Both the position numbers and the translations under genes were made by a program. Shown here one piece after another: positions 25,303 to 32,899 of a stretch of 32,899 nt of DNA. The stretch comes from Paracoccaceae bacterium (lineage in GTDB: Bacteria; Pseudomonadota; Alphaproteobacteria; Rhodobacterales; Rhodobacteraceae). Each line of letters begins with the position of its first letter. The first letter of the stretch is position 1. The notes below the pieces were generated by a model that saw only the letters and a program-made list of their open reading frames with translations, searched no databases and was not told where the DNA came from. Location of the stretch: contig WFTU01000370.1 in the NCBI GenBank assembly GCA_015485375.1, positions 1-32,899 of the forward strand, given 5' to 3'.

Positions 25303-25328
25303 TTCCGGTCGCCTTCTGGCGGCCGGAA
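25303..25328 (+). promoter_or_regulatory. Stem-loop between binding protein and ATPase genes
   Basis: TTCCGGTCGCC (25303-25313) pairs with GGCGGCCGGAA (25318-25328) through 11 bp, one of them G-U, around a TTCT loop. No T-tract follows. Such hairpins after binding-protein genes commonly stabilise that part of the mRNA, giving more binding protein than membrane components. Confidence 0.6.
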
Positions 25329-25402
25329 CCTAACCGGATATTACCGGTCGGGCGCCCGAGGGTCGTCCCGTTTTGATACCCCGAAATTGCGGAGGAAGTT
25401 CT

Positions 25403-26518
25403 ATGAGCGTTGGTGTTGGTGTGAATCTGGAAAATCTCTGGATACGGTTCGGAGATTTCGTGGCCGTTCAGAATGCCAATGTGAATATCAACGGCGGTGA
25501 CTTCTTTTCGTTCCTCGGCCCGTCTGGCTGCGGTAAAACCACGATATTGCGCGCCGTTTCCGGCTTCCTGGACCCCAGCGAGGGGCGGGTGCTGATTGGC
25601 GACAACGATATGGCGGGCATCGGTCCAAACAAGCGGCCGACTGCCCTGATTTTCCAGAACCTCGCGCTGTTTCCATTGATGAAAGTCTGGGAAAACATAA
25701 CCTTCTCGATGGAAGTTAAAGGGGCGAGCACGGCCGAGCGTCGCAAGCGCGCCGACGAGCTGCTCGATATGATTGCGCTCGACGGTCAGGGAGACAAGCT
25801 GCCTTCCGAACTGTCGGGTGGTCAAAAACAGCGCGTGGCGATTGCCCGTGCGCTTTGCGCCGAACCGGATGTGTTGCTGCTTGACGAGCCGCTCTCGGCG
25901 CTTGATTTGAAGCTGCGCCAGCATATGCGCACCGAGTTGCGCGAAATCCAGCAGCGGGTCGGTATTACCTTCATCTACATCACCCACGATCAGGGCGAGG
26001 CGTTGACCATGTCCGACAACGTGGCCGTGATGCGCGCCGGTATCATCGACCAGATCGGCACGGGGCACGAGGTTTATGACCGCCCTGCCACGCCCTTCGT
26101 TGCCTCTTTTGTTGGCGAAAACAATGTGTTCCGCGGGAAAATTCATGAAATCAACGGTACGCAGGCCCTGTTGCAGACCAATCGCACCGGCCTGCTGCGT
26201 GCGGAGATCACACCCGCCGCAGTCGGCAACCTGAAGGTCGGCGACGACGCGATGATGTTTGTGCGCCCCGAGGCGCTTGCCCCTGCAGGTGCGGCGCCAC
26301 CGGAAGATAAAACCATCATTTCGGCCACGGTCCTGAACGAGGAGTTCGAGGGCAATTCCTATAGCGTTTTCCTCGAAGGCGAGGGCGGCAAGGAAATCAA
26401 GATGTCGCTGCCGAACCTGGGGCAGGATCCCGAAGCCTCCAAAGGCTCGGAGCTTTCGCTTACCTATGATGCCAGCAACGCCGTGGTCATGCCCGCGGGC
26501 GAGCTGGCGTCGGAATAG
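25403..26518 (+). CDS. PotA-like ABC transporter ATP-binding protein
   Basis: The protein has 371 residues from ATG 25403, chosen for its GGAGG site; the earlier in-frame ATG 25373 has none. The Walker A motif GPSGCGKT is at 39-46, the signature LSGGQ at 137-141 and the Walker B Asp at 161 (LLLDEPLSALD), followed by YITHDQGEALTMSD. The C-terminal third (about 245-360) is a TOBE_2-type regulatory domain, usual in PotA/FbpC ATPases. It energises the two permeases encoded next; the gap to the first is only 8 bp. Confidence 0.9.
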   Translation: MSVGVGVNLENLWIRFGDFVAVQNANVNINGGDFFSFLGPSGCGKTTILRAVSGFLDPSEGRVLIGDNDMAGIGPNKRPTALIFQNLALFPLMKVWENITFSMEVKGASTAERRKRADELLDMIALDGQGDKLPSELSGGQKQRVAIARALCAEPDVLLLDEPLSALDLKLRQHMRTELREIQQRVGITFIYITHDQGEALTMSDNVAVMRAGIIDQIGTGHEVYDRPATPFVASFVGENNVFRGKIHEINGTQALLQTNRTGLLRAEITPAAVGNLKVGDDAMMFVRPEALAPAGAAPPEDKTIISATVLNEEFEGNSYSVFLEGEGGKEIKMSLPNLGQDPEASKGSELSLTYDASNAVVMPAGELASE

Positions 26519-26526
26519 GGGGCAAT

Positions 26527-27456
26527 ATGAGCAAGCCCCGTCTGTTTTCGCAGTTCTTCCGCAACAACGGCAAGGTCATGGGCAGCATTCTGCTGTTTCT
26601 GGTGCTGTTCTGGATAGTCGTCCTTATCCTGTTGCCTCAGCTGTCGATGCTCGACTTTTCGTTCCGCTACAACCTGCCGCCGTCGGAGCTGGGCGGGCCG
26701 AAGGATGTATATACGCTCGACAACTATAAATTCCTGCTGTTCGGGGCCGAAGGCAGTGACGGCCGGTTTAACACGGTCGACCTTCAGGTCTTTGTGCGCA
26801 CGATTATCGCCGCGATTGCGGTTACCATCCTCGACCTGATCCTGTGCTATCCGCTTGCCTATTATCTTGGCCAGTCGAAGGGCAAGGGCATCACACGGCT
26901 GCTGGTCGTCATGCTGATTATTCCCTACTGGATCAACGAAATCCTGCGCGCCTTTGCGCTGCGCATCATTTTCGGGGATGCGGGGCTGATAAACGATGTG
27001 TTGCTGGTGCTGAACCTTATTCAGGAACCGATCGACTTCATCCGCGCCGATATCGCGCTCTATGCCGGCCTTGGCTATGCCTATATCCTGCTGATGCTGT
27101 TCCCGATGTACAACGTGATCGAGAGCCTCGATCGCAACCAGATCGAGGCGGCGCGCGATATGGGCGCCAGCTGGATCCGCATCCACCGCCGCATCGTCAT
27201 TCCGCACGCCAAACCGGGGATCGCCTCGGGTATGACCATGGTGTTCATGCTCTCGGCCGGAGCACTGGCGGCACCGCAAATTCTGGGCGGACCGAGCAGC
27301 CTGTGGTTTACGCAGCTGGTCTACCAGTGGTTCAATGACTCGCTGAACTGGCAGCAGGGCGCGGCCTACGCCATTGTTCTGCTGATCTCCTCGATCGTGA
27401 TCGTGCTGACGTTCATGAAAATCTTCAAGGTCAACATGGGGGATATCGGCAAATGA
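26527..27456 (+). CDS. PotB/PotH-like ABC permease
   Basis: This 309-residue inner-membrane protein has about six hydrophobic segments. The EAA coupling loop IEAARDMGASWIRIHRRIV contacts the ATPase. A periplasmic loop after the first segment (LDFSFRYNLPPSEL...DNYKFLL) is typical of PotB/PotH proteins. It would pair with the second permease to form the channel. The start follows a GGGGG run 4-8 nt upstream. It overlaps the next gene by 4 bp (ATGA), so the two subunits are coupled. Confidence 0.88.
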   Translation: MSKPRLFSQFFRNNGKVMGSILLFLVLFWIVVLILLPQLSMLDFSFRYNLPPSELGGPKDVYTLDNYKFLLFGAEGSDGRFNTVDLQVFVRTIIAAIAVTILDLILCYPLAYYLGQSKGKGITRLLVVMLIIPYWINEILRAFALRIIFGDAGLINDVLLVLNLIQEPIDFIRADIALYAGLGYAYILLMLFPMYNVIESLDRNQIEAARDMGASWIRIHRRIVIPHAKPGIASGMTMVFMLSAGALAAPQILGGPSSLWFTQLVYQWFNDSLNWQQGAAYAIVLLISSIVIVLTFMKIFKVNMGDIGK

Positions 27457-28730
27457 AGTCGTCTTTCATCGGCCGCGTTGCGCTTGTCACCTATCTGGTG
27501 ATCTTCTTCGGTTATCTGCTCGGACCGCTGTTCGTGATGAGCATGACCGCCTTCAATTCCTCGGCCTTTCCGTCGATTTCACCCTGGGCATGCTACACTT
27601 ACGAATGGTTCGATGTTCTGTTCAAGGATGAGCGTATTCTTAACGGTATCAAGAACAGCGTCATCATCGGCATCGGCACGGTTATCCTGTCGGTATCCAT
27701 GGGACTAGCTGCGGCACTGGTTCTGACGCAGGTCTGGCCGAAGTTCCGCTCGACCTACTATACTATCGTCATTGCCCCGATCCTGATCCCCGGCGTGGTG
27801 CTCGGTATCTCGACACTGGTGTTCTGGGATCGCGTCAGTGTTTTCCTTGGTCCGTCGACCGAGGCCTTCCTGCATAACGGGATTTTCCTGACTGTGCTGG
27901 GCCAGTCGACCTTCATCGCCTCCTACGCCATGCTGGTGTTTGTGGCCCGTCTGCAGCGTTTCGACCCGGGACTGACCGAAGCAGCGCTTGATCTGGGCGC
28001 GACCCACACACAGGCTTTCCGCAAGATCCTGTTGCCGTTCATGCGTCCGGCCATTGCCTCGGCCGCCGTTCTGGCGTTTCTGGCATCTTTCGAGAACTAC
28101 AACACTACCACCTTTACCTTCGGCAACTATCCGACGCTGACGATCGAGTTGGCGCAGAAAGTGCGTTACGGTATCAACCCGTCGATTTCGGCACTGGCCT
28201 TTATCATCGTGACCCTGACAATTTTCGCGGCACTGGCCAACGAGGCCTATCGCCGGAACAAGCAGCGCAACGAGGATATCCGCCTGAAGGGGGCGCCGCG
28301 CAAATCCGGTGGCTTCCTGCCGCCGTTCCTGACCGGCAACCCCGCCGCCATCATTTTCGTGCTGCTGTCCTTTGTGGTGATCACCATGTTCTGGACCGCG
28401 CAGAGCTACGAGCCGGCCGAGTGCAAGGCGCGGGTTCTGGCCGAGAAACAGGCGCTGGCGGCCGAGCGGATCGAGGCCCTGCGCGAGCAGCGGTTCCAGC
28501 AGCGGCTGGAGGCGGCGCATTCCGGTGTCGATATCTTTGGCCGCTCGACGGTTGATCCGACCGTGACCGAGGCCCCCGAAGCCCCCGCATCCAACGGGGC
28601 ATTCGGAAGTGTCTTCGCGCCGACCAATCTCAACAACGCCGCTCCGGTTGAAGAGCCGGAAAGCAACTCCGGTGGCGCCTTTGGCGGTGTGTTTGCACCG
28701 ACCAACCTGCAGGGCACGGACGGCAACTGA
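27453..28730 (+). CDS. PotC/PotI-like ABC permease with an unusual C-terminal extension
   Basis: This 425-residue permease is much longer than the usual 260-285. The first 285 residues are a normal six-segment permease with the EAA loop LTEAALDLGATHTQAFRKILLP. A basic linker follows, then a seventh hydrophobic segment (about 297-318), a Glu/Gln/Arg-rich probable coiled coil (about 324-355), and an acidic Pro-rich tail. The tail holds two copies of a 12-residue motif, GAFGSVFAPTNL at 382-393 and GAFGGVFAPTNL at 408-419. The extra segment would put the tail in the periplasm. The frame is intact and codon use is uniform, so it is not an assembly fusion on the face of it. The role of the tail is unknown. 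Confidence 0.87.
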   Translation: MKSSFIGRVALVTYLVIFFGYLLGPLFVMSMTAFNSSAFPSISPWACYTYEWFDVLFKDERILNGIKNSVIIGIGTVILSVSMGLAAALVLTQVWPKFRSTYYTIVIAPILIPGVVLGISTLVFWDRVSVFLGPSTEAFLHNGIFLTVLGQSTFIASYAMLVFVARLQRFDPGLTEAALDLGATHTQAFRKILLPFMRPAIASAAVLAFLASFENYNTTTFTFGNYPTLTIELAQKVRYGINPSISALAFIIVTLTIFAALANEAYRRNKQRNEDIRLKGAPRKSGGFLPPFLTGNPAAIIFVLLSFVVITMFWTAQSYEPAECKARVLAEKQALAAERIEALREQRFQQRLEAAHSGVDIFGRSTVDPTVTEAPEAPASNGAFGSVFAPTNLNNAAPVEEPESNSGGAFGGVFAPTNLQGTDGN

Positions 28731-28735
28731 CAAGG

Positions 28736-28757
28736 GGCCAGCCGCCACAGGCTGGCC
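28736..28757 (+). promoter_or_regulatory. Stem-loop between permease and phosphodiesterase genes
   Basis: GGCCAGCC (28736-28743) and GGCTGGCC (28750-28757) form a perfect 8-bp stem with a 6-nt loop inside the 49-bp gap. No T-tract follows. It may act in mRNA processing or as a weak attenuator separating transport from catabolic genes. Confidence 0.5.
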
Positions 28758-28779
28758 ATTCCGCGCAACAGGAAATCCG

Positions 28780-29586
28780 ATGCTTATCGCGCAAATCAGT
28801 GACACCCATATTGCGGAGGAGGGGCGCAAGACTTTCGGCATTGCTCCGATGGCGGAGAACCTTGCCGCTTGCGTTGCGCACATCAACGCGCAGCCGCTGC
28901 CTGTCGATGTGGTGCTGGTCAGCGGTGACATCACCAATGACGGAACCGAAGGGGAGGCCCGTCGGGCGGCCGGTATTCTGGCGGGGCTGGATTGCCCCTG
29001 TTATGTCATTCCCGGTAATCATGACGATAGAGGCGCACTCTGGTCGGTGTTCGGAGGCGGGGCCTGTCCGTCGCGCCAGGGGGACTTCCATTCGTTTAGT
29101 GTTGCGGATTTCCCTGTTCACCTCCTGTTTGTGGACAGCACGCGCGTTGGCGCGGCTGGCGGGGAGATCTGCGAGGCTCGGGCGGCTTGGCTGGAACGGG
29201 CTCTGGCGGAAAGTGGGGACAAACCTGTCGTGATCGTCCTGCACCATCCGCCATTGAAATGCGGCGTGCCGGAGAGCGATCAGGACGGGTTCCTCGGTGC
29301 GGAGCGTTTCGGAGAGATTGTTGCGCGGCACGCCAATATCGAGCGGGTGCTTTGCGGGCATATCCATTTGCATACCCATTCCCGTTGGGCCGGAACGACG
29401 GTGACCACCGCACCGAGCACCGGTATGCCGCTGGCGCTGGATCTGACACAATCGCATCCGTCGGAGTTTCTGCTGGATGCGCCTTCCTACCTGCTGCATC
29501 ACTGGACACCGGACGGGGATCTGGTTACCCATCCGGTGCGCGTGGCGTCGCTTGATGGTCCATTCCCCTTTGTGGAGCGTCGTTGA
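28780..29586 (+). CDS. gpdQ: GpdQ-type metallophosphodiesterase
   Basis: The protein has 268 residues from ATG 28780; an upstream in-frame ATG at 28609 lies inside the permease gene and is rejected. All binuclear-metal ligands are present almost exactly at GpdQ positions: Asp8 and His10 (SDTH), Asp50 (GDITNDG), Asn80 and His81 (GNHDD), His156 (HHPP), His194 and His196 (GHIHLH). GpdQ-type class III phosphodiesterases cleave glycerophosphodiesters and other diesters. No signal peptide is seen, so it should act on imported substrate in the cytoplasm. It sits between transporter genes and a GlpA-like dehydrogenase, which fits release of sn-glycerol 3-phosphate. Cyclic-nucleotide phosphodiesterase (CpdA) is the main alternative. 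Confidence 0.83.
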   Translation: MLIAQISDTHIAEEGRKTFGIAPMAENLAACVAHINAQPLPVDVVLVSGDITNDGTEGEARRAAGILAGLDCPCYVIPGNHDDRGALWSVFGGGACPSRQGDFHSFSVADFPVHLLFVDSTRVGAAGGEICEARAAWLERALAESGDKPVVIVLHHPPLKCGVPESDQDGFLGAERFGEIVARHANIERVLCGHIHLHTHSRWAGTTVTTAPSTGMPLALDLTQSHPSEFLLDAPSYLLHHWTPDGDLVTHPVRVASLDGPFPFVERR

Positions 29587-29588
29587 TC

Positions 29589-30992
29589 ATGCGCGAGCCA
29601 CTTCCGGACGAAACCTTTGACGTCGCCATTGTCGGCGGGGGCGTCGTTGGTTGCGCCATGGCCCGGCGTTTTACGCTGGAAGGCGCGCGGGTTGTGTTGC
29701 TGGAGAAGGCGAGCGATATTCTTGACGGAGCCAGCAAGGCCAATAGTGCCATCCTGCACACGGGGTTCGACGCGCCGCCCGGATCGCTGGAACTGGCCTG
29801 TATTCAGGCGGGGTATCGCGAGTATCTGGACATTCACGAGACCATGGGCCTGCCGCTGGAGCGGACGGGGGCCTATGTTGTGGCATGGACCGAGGAGCAG
29901 GAAGCGGCGCTGCCGGATATCCTGCAAAAGGCGCACGATAACGGTGTGGCTGACTCGGTTCTGGTTGATGCTGCAACGCTGCGCGCTGCCGAGCCACAGC
30001 TTTCATCACAGGCCCGCGCGGCGATCCATATTCCCGGCGAAAGCCTGATTGACCCGTGGTCCGCGCCATACGCCTATCTGCAGCAGGCGCTGGACAACGG
30101 CGCGCAGGTGTTTGTCGATTGCGAGGTGACAGGCGGGGTGTTCGCCGACGGGGAGTGGACGCTTGAAACCTCGCGCGGCGAGATCAAAACCCGTTCGGTT
30201 GTGAATTGCGCCGGGCTGTACGGCGATCTGCTCGACCGGAAGCTGCTGGGTGATGCCGGTTTCACCATCGCCCCGCGCAAGGGGCAGTTTGTTGTGTTTG
30301 ACAAGGCGGCCTCGACGCTGGCCGATGCGATTATTCTACCGGTGCCGAGCGCGCGCACCAAGGGGATTGTGCTGTTCCGGACAGTGTTCGGCAACCTTGC
30401 GGTCGGACCAACGGCCGAGGACCAGCAAAGCCGCACGGATGCCTCGACCGACCGTGAAATGCTGCAGTCGTTGATCGACGCGGGTATCGAAATGATTCCA
30501 GCGCTGGCCGACATGCCGGTCACGGCCACATATGCAGGGCTGCGACCGGCGTGTGAATTCAAGGAATACCGGATCAGCGAAACGCCCGATCGCAACTGGA
30601 TCACCGTTGGTGCTATCCGCTCCACCGGTCTGAGTGCGGCGCTGGGGGTCGCGCAGCATGTGTTCGGCCTCTACAATCGCGTGGACATGGGGCATCAGCC
30701 GATCGAGAACCCGTCCATTCCGCAGGCAAGTCGTCTGGCCGAGCGGTTCCCGCGTGACTGGCAGGAACCGGTTCATGGAGAAATCATTTGCCATTGCGAA
30801 CTGGTGACGCGGCGCGAGATCGAGGCGGCGCTGCAAGGGCCACTTGCCGCGCGCTCGCTGGCGGGGCTGAAACGGCGGACACGGGCCACGATGGGGCGGT
30901 GTCAGGGGTTCTATTGCTCGGCCAGACTGGCGGAAATCACGGATGGGCATTTCGAAATCCCGTTGGCACCGGAGGTCAAGGATGGGACATGA
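29589..30992 (+). CDS. GlpA-like FAD-dependent dehydrogenase with BFD-type [2Fe-2S] domain
   Basis: The protein has 467 residues from ATG 29589 (GGAG 10 nt upstream); TTG 29583, overlapping the previous stop, is an alternative. A DAO flavoprotein domain opens with VAIVGGGVVGCAMA and contains ASKANSAILHTGFDAPPG. A C-terminal BFD-like domain binds a [2Fe-2S] cluster through Cys401, Cys403, Cys438 and Cys443. The layout matches compact GlpA-like glycerol-3-phosphate dehydrogenases that partner with a second flavoprotein. Here that partner is the next gene, overlapping by 11 bp. It would oxidise glycerol 3-phosphate or a related hydroxy acid; the exact substrate is open. Confidence 0.82.
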   Translation: MREPLPDETFDVAIVGGGVVGCAMARRFTLEGARVVLLEKASDILDGASKANSAILHTGFDAPPGSLELACIQAGYREYLDIHETMGLPLERTGAYVVAWTEEQEAALPDILQKAHDNGVADSVLVDAATLRAAEPQLSSQARAAIHIPGESLIDPWSAPYAYLQQALDNGAQVFVDCEVTGGVFADGEWTLETSRGEIKTRSVVNCAGLYGDLLDRKLLGDAGFTIAPRKGQFVVFDKAASTLADAIILPVPSARTKGIVLFRTVFGNLAVGPTAEDQQSRTDASTDREMLQSLIDAGIEMIPALADMPVTATYAGLRPACEFKEYRISETPDRNWITVGAIRSTGLSAALGVAQHVFGLYNRVDMGHQPIENPSIPQASRLAERFPRDWQEPVHGEIICHCELVTRREIEAALQGPLAARSLAGLKRRTRATMGRCQGFYCSARLAEITDGHFEIPLAPEVKDGT

Positions 30993-32223
30993 ATTGACCC
31001 TGGGGCCGGATATCGATGTTGCCATCATCGGGGGAGGACCGTCGGGTCTCGCCGCCGCGACCGAATTGAAACGTCGGGGAGTCGCCCGCGTGGTGGTGCT
31101 GGAGCGCGAGCCGGTGGCGGGCGGGATCCCGCGCCATTGCGGCCATCCGCCGTTCGGCTGGCGTGAATTCCGCCGTATCCTCACCGGTCCGCAATATGCG
31201 CGAAAACTGGTTTCGGTGGCAGAGAAAGCCGGTGTGGAAATCCACACGAATACAAGCGTTGCGACAATCAAGCCGGGGCCGGGGCTGACACTCGCGACGC
31301 CCGAAGGTGTTCTGGATATTTCCGCCAGTCGCGTAATATACGCCACCGGTGTTCGCGAAACCCCGCGCGCCGCGCGCCTGATATCCGGTGTGCGGGCCAA
31401 GGGTATTCTCAACACCGGTGCGCTGCAGACCATGGTCTATCTGGAGGGGCGGAGTCCGTTCTTGCGGCCGCTGATTGTCGGCACCGAACTTGTCTCGTTC
31501 TCGGCCATCCAGACCTGTCGCCATGCCGGTATCAAACCGGTAGCGATGATCGGGGAGGGGGCCACGACCGTTGCCCGCTGGCCCACAGGTCTGTTCCCGA
31601 AACTGGCCGGCATCCCGCTCCACCTTCGAACCCGCCTTGAACGGATCAACGGGGAGGCGGTGGTCACATCCGCCACTGTAGACGGGCCGGATGGCGTGCG
31701 TGACATTCCCTGTGACGGGGTTCTGCTGACCGGAGAGTTTACGCCGGAGTCCAGCCTCGGGCGTCTGGGGCACTTGCAGATTGATCGCGGGACAGGCGGA
31801 CCTGCGGTTGACCAGTTCGGCCGATGCTCGGACCCGCGATTTTATGCCACCGGCAACCTGTTGCGTCCGGTCGAAACCGCAGGATGGAGCTGGCAGGAAG
31901 GGTGCGAGACCGGATTGCGGGTTGCCCGCGATCTGGTCGGAAGCCAGCCGCCCGCGCAACGCCAGATTCATGTTGTGACGCAAGAACCGCTGATCAAGCT
32001 GGTGATGCCGCAACGTGTCAGCCTGCCGCTGTCGGTGCGCGGGATGGAGGCGCTGCAGGTTCGGTTCACCGCACCGGCCCGCGGGTTTATCGAGGTTTAC
32101 GCAGACGGGGCGCTGGCGTGGAGCAAGCCGGTCGATGTGCGGCCCGAGCGCCGTTTCCTGATCCCGCTTGCCGGACTGGCGGAACAGCACACCAACGTGC
32201 TGGAACTGCGCTTTACCAAATAA
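30982..32223 (+). CDS. FAD/NAD(P)-binding oxidoreductase (HcnB-like partner subunit)
   Basis: The protein has 413 residues from ATG 30982, which has GGAGG 6 nt upstream; the longer frame from 30943 lacks one. A two-dinucleotide-binding-domain flavoprotein is visible: VAIIGGGPSGLAAA at the N-terminus, GGIPRHCGHPPFG, and the family-typical TGVRETPRAARLISGVRAKGILNTGALQ. Residues from about 330 form an additional beta-rich domain rather than a redox domain, and no [Fe-S] ligands are seen. Such proteins pair with GlpA-like subunits and pass electrons from the substrate flavin onward. The small DUF1667 protein that accompanies this pair in Firmicutes is not present. It is the last gene of the operon. 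Confidence 0.8.
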   Translation: MGHELTLGPDIDVAIIGGGPSGLAAATELKRRGVARVVVLEREPVAGGIPRHCGHPPFGWREFRRILTGPQYARKLVSVAEKAGVEIHTNTSVATIKPGPGLTLATPEGVLDISASRVIYATGVRETPRAARLISGVRAKGILNTGALQTMVYLEGRSPFLRPLIVGTELVSFSAIQTCRHAGIKPVAMIGEGATTVARWPTGLFPKLAGIPLHLRTRLERINGEAVVTSATVDGPDGVRDIPCDGVLLTGEFTPESSLGRLGHLQIDRGTGGPAVDQFGRCSDPRFYATGNLLRPVETAGWSWQEGCETGLRVARDLVGSQPPAQRQIHVVTQEPLIKLVMPQRVSLPLSVRGMEALQVRFTAPARGFIEVYADGALAWSKPVDVRPERRFLIPLAGLAEQHTNVLELRFTK

Positions 32224-32249
32224 AAACCCCGCGGCGCGAACCGCGGGGT
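32222..32249. terminator. Rho-independent terminator
   Basis: ACCCCGCGG (32226-32234) and CCGCGGGGT (32241-32249) form a 9-bp stem with a 6-nt loop. Five A on the left give a T-tract for the minus-strand nucleotidase gene, for which this is a strong terminator. On the plus strand only a mixed TCTGTTGT follows, so termination of the operon there is weaker. Confidence 0.88.
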
Positions 32250-32274
32250 CTGTTGTCAGGGATTGTGGCCGCGA

Positions 32275-32899
32275 TTACTCGCCAACCACCTTGATACGAC
32301 CTTCGACGGTTGTTTTAACGCCACCATTGTTGATGATGTAGTCGATCACATCGTTGGCCATCAGGTTGCCGTTGCCGGAGTTGATCAGCACGCGACCGCC
32401 ACCCAGCATCCCGTAACCGTCACCGCCGCCAAGCGCGTAGTCGTTGGTTGCGAACTTGTAGACCTTGTTCACATCCAGATCCTCGCCACCGATCTTGATC
32501 GAGACGATGCGCGAACCGGCCGGAGCCGTCGGATCATAGACGATTTCCATGCCGGAGATCTGCGGGAAGCGGCCGGAGCCTTTCTCGACCTGGCTGACAC
32601 CGTTTTCCATCGCGTCCAGAATCTGCTGGCCGGTGATTGCCGTCATCACGGTGGCATTGCCGAACGGCAGTTCCGTCAGAATATCGCGACGGGTGAGCAT
32701 GGTGCCTGCATCATAGGTGCGGTCTGCACGGATGCCGCCGCCGTTGGCCATGGCCACGTCGGCACCGGTTGCAGCCCGCATAGCGTCTGCCACGAGGTTA
32801 CCGAAAGCGGTTTCCATGCTGCGCACGCTGTTGCGGCGGGTGTCTAGCGGACCTTCGGTTACACCGATGGCGACATTCAGGCTCTCGTCGAGGCTTTTC
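32275..32899 (-). CDS. 5'-nucleotidase family protein (UshA-like), C-terminal part
   Basis: The reading frame is open to the right edge, so the gene starts outside the window; the visible 207 codons are the C-terminal 5_nucleotid_C domain. Landmarks are LNVAIGVTEGPLDTRRN, ETAFGNLVADAMR, ANGGGIR, LPFGNATV, the ATNDYALGGGDGYGML substrate-binding loop and a short terminal strand. The family hydrolyses 5'-nucleotides or UDP-sugars, normally in the periplasm. The metal-binding N-terminal domain and any signal peptide are not in view. A GTG or ATG at 32826-32835 is internal, not the start. It converges on the transport operon across a shared terminator. Confidence 0.9.
   Translation of the reverse strand, partial: KSLDESLNVAIGVTEGPLDTRRNSVRSMETAFGNLVADAMRAATGADVAMANGGGIRADRTYDAGTMLTRRDILTELPFGNATVMTAITGQQILDAMENGVSQVEKGSGRFPQISGMEIVYDPTAPAGSRIVSIKIGGEDLDVNKVYKFATNDYALGGGDGYGMLGGGRVLINSGNGNLMANDVIDYIINNGGVKTTVEGRIKVVGE

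Noticed and set aside
28609..28779. Upstream start for the phosphodiesterase
   Set aside because: It lies within the permease tail. The added residues are basic and unlike the family, whose proteins begin just before the SDTH motif, as at ATG 28780.
1..32899. CRISPR arrays, tRNA/rRNA genes, insertion sequences, phage attachment sites
   Set aside because: None seen. No regularly spaced repeats, no transposase-like product and no terminal inverted repeats were found. The hairpins are isolated intergenic elements.

Overview
The window looks like chromosomal DNA of an alphaproteobacterium of the Rhodobacteraceae/Roseobacter type. The support is gene content and order: a narR-narK1-narK2-narGHJI-PPIase block, a tpa/tauR/xsc taurine module, a dimethylglycine-dehydrogenase-like gene behind a choline-kinase-like gene, and GC-rich coding DNA with long antisense shadow frames. 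There are no tRNA or rRNA genes, insertion sequences or CRISPR arrays. It begins inside modB and ends inside a 5'-nucleotidase gene.

Region 1 (1-2.9 kb) holds the end of modB, modC (molybdate ATPase), a cbpA-type J-protein with its modulator cbpM, a strong bidirectional terminator and a small CopZ-like metallochaperone. Region 2 (3.2-6.5 kb) is a translationally coupled pair, a choline-kinase-family phosphotransferase and an 811-residue FAD/GcvT dehydrogenase of the dimethylglycine/sarcosine type. Region 3 (6.5-18.0 kb) is the respiratory nitrate reductase locus: narR (a Crp/Fnr regulator without an Fe-S ligand set) diverges from narK1-narK2-narGHJI and a cytoplasmic parvulin. The narR-narK1 gap carries a perfect FNR-type palindrome and a second near-perfect box. 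ModBC would supply the molybdenum for NarG.

Region 4 (18.0-23.9 kb) is taurine dissimilation: tpa diverges from tauR (MocR family), followed by xsc and an acetate kinase in place of the more usual phosphotransacetylase. Taurine would go to sulfoacetaldehyde, then to sulfite plus acetyl phosphate, and then to acetate plus ATP. No taurine transporter of the TauABC or TRAP type is present.

Region 5 (24.1-32.2 kb) is a seven-gene operon: a PotD-like Tat-exported binding protein, an ATPase, two permeases (the second with an unusual C-terminal tail), a GpdQ-type phosphodiesterase, a GlpA-like dehydrogenase with a [2Fe-2S] domain, and a second FAD/NAD(P) oxidoreductase. The binding protein keeps the polyamine aromatic box and one Asp but appears to lack the distal acidic pair, so its ligand is probably an amine that is not a diamine.

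The most interesting observation is a shared regulatory motif. Paired direct repeats CTGGNCNTAT, 22-23 bp apart, lie upstream of tpa/tauR, of xsc, and of the seven-gene transport/oxidation operon. This suggests one MocR-type regulon joining taurine breakdown to an uncharacterised uptake and glycerophosphodiester-like oxidation pathway. The substrate is inferred, not shown.
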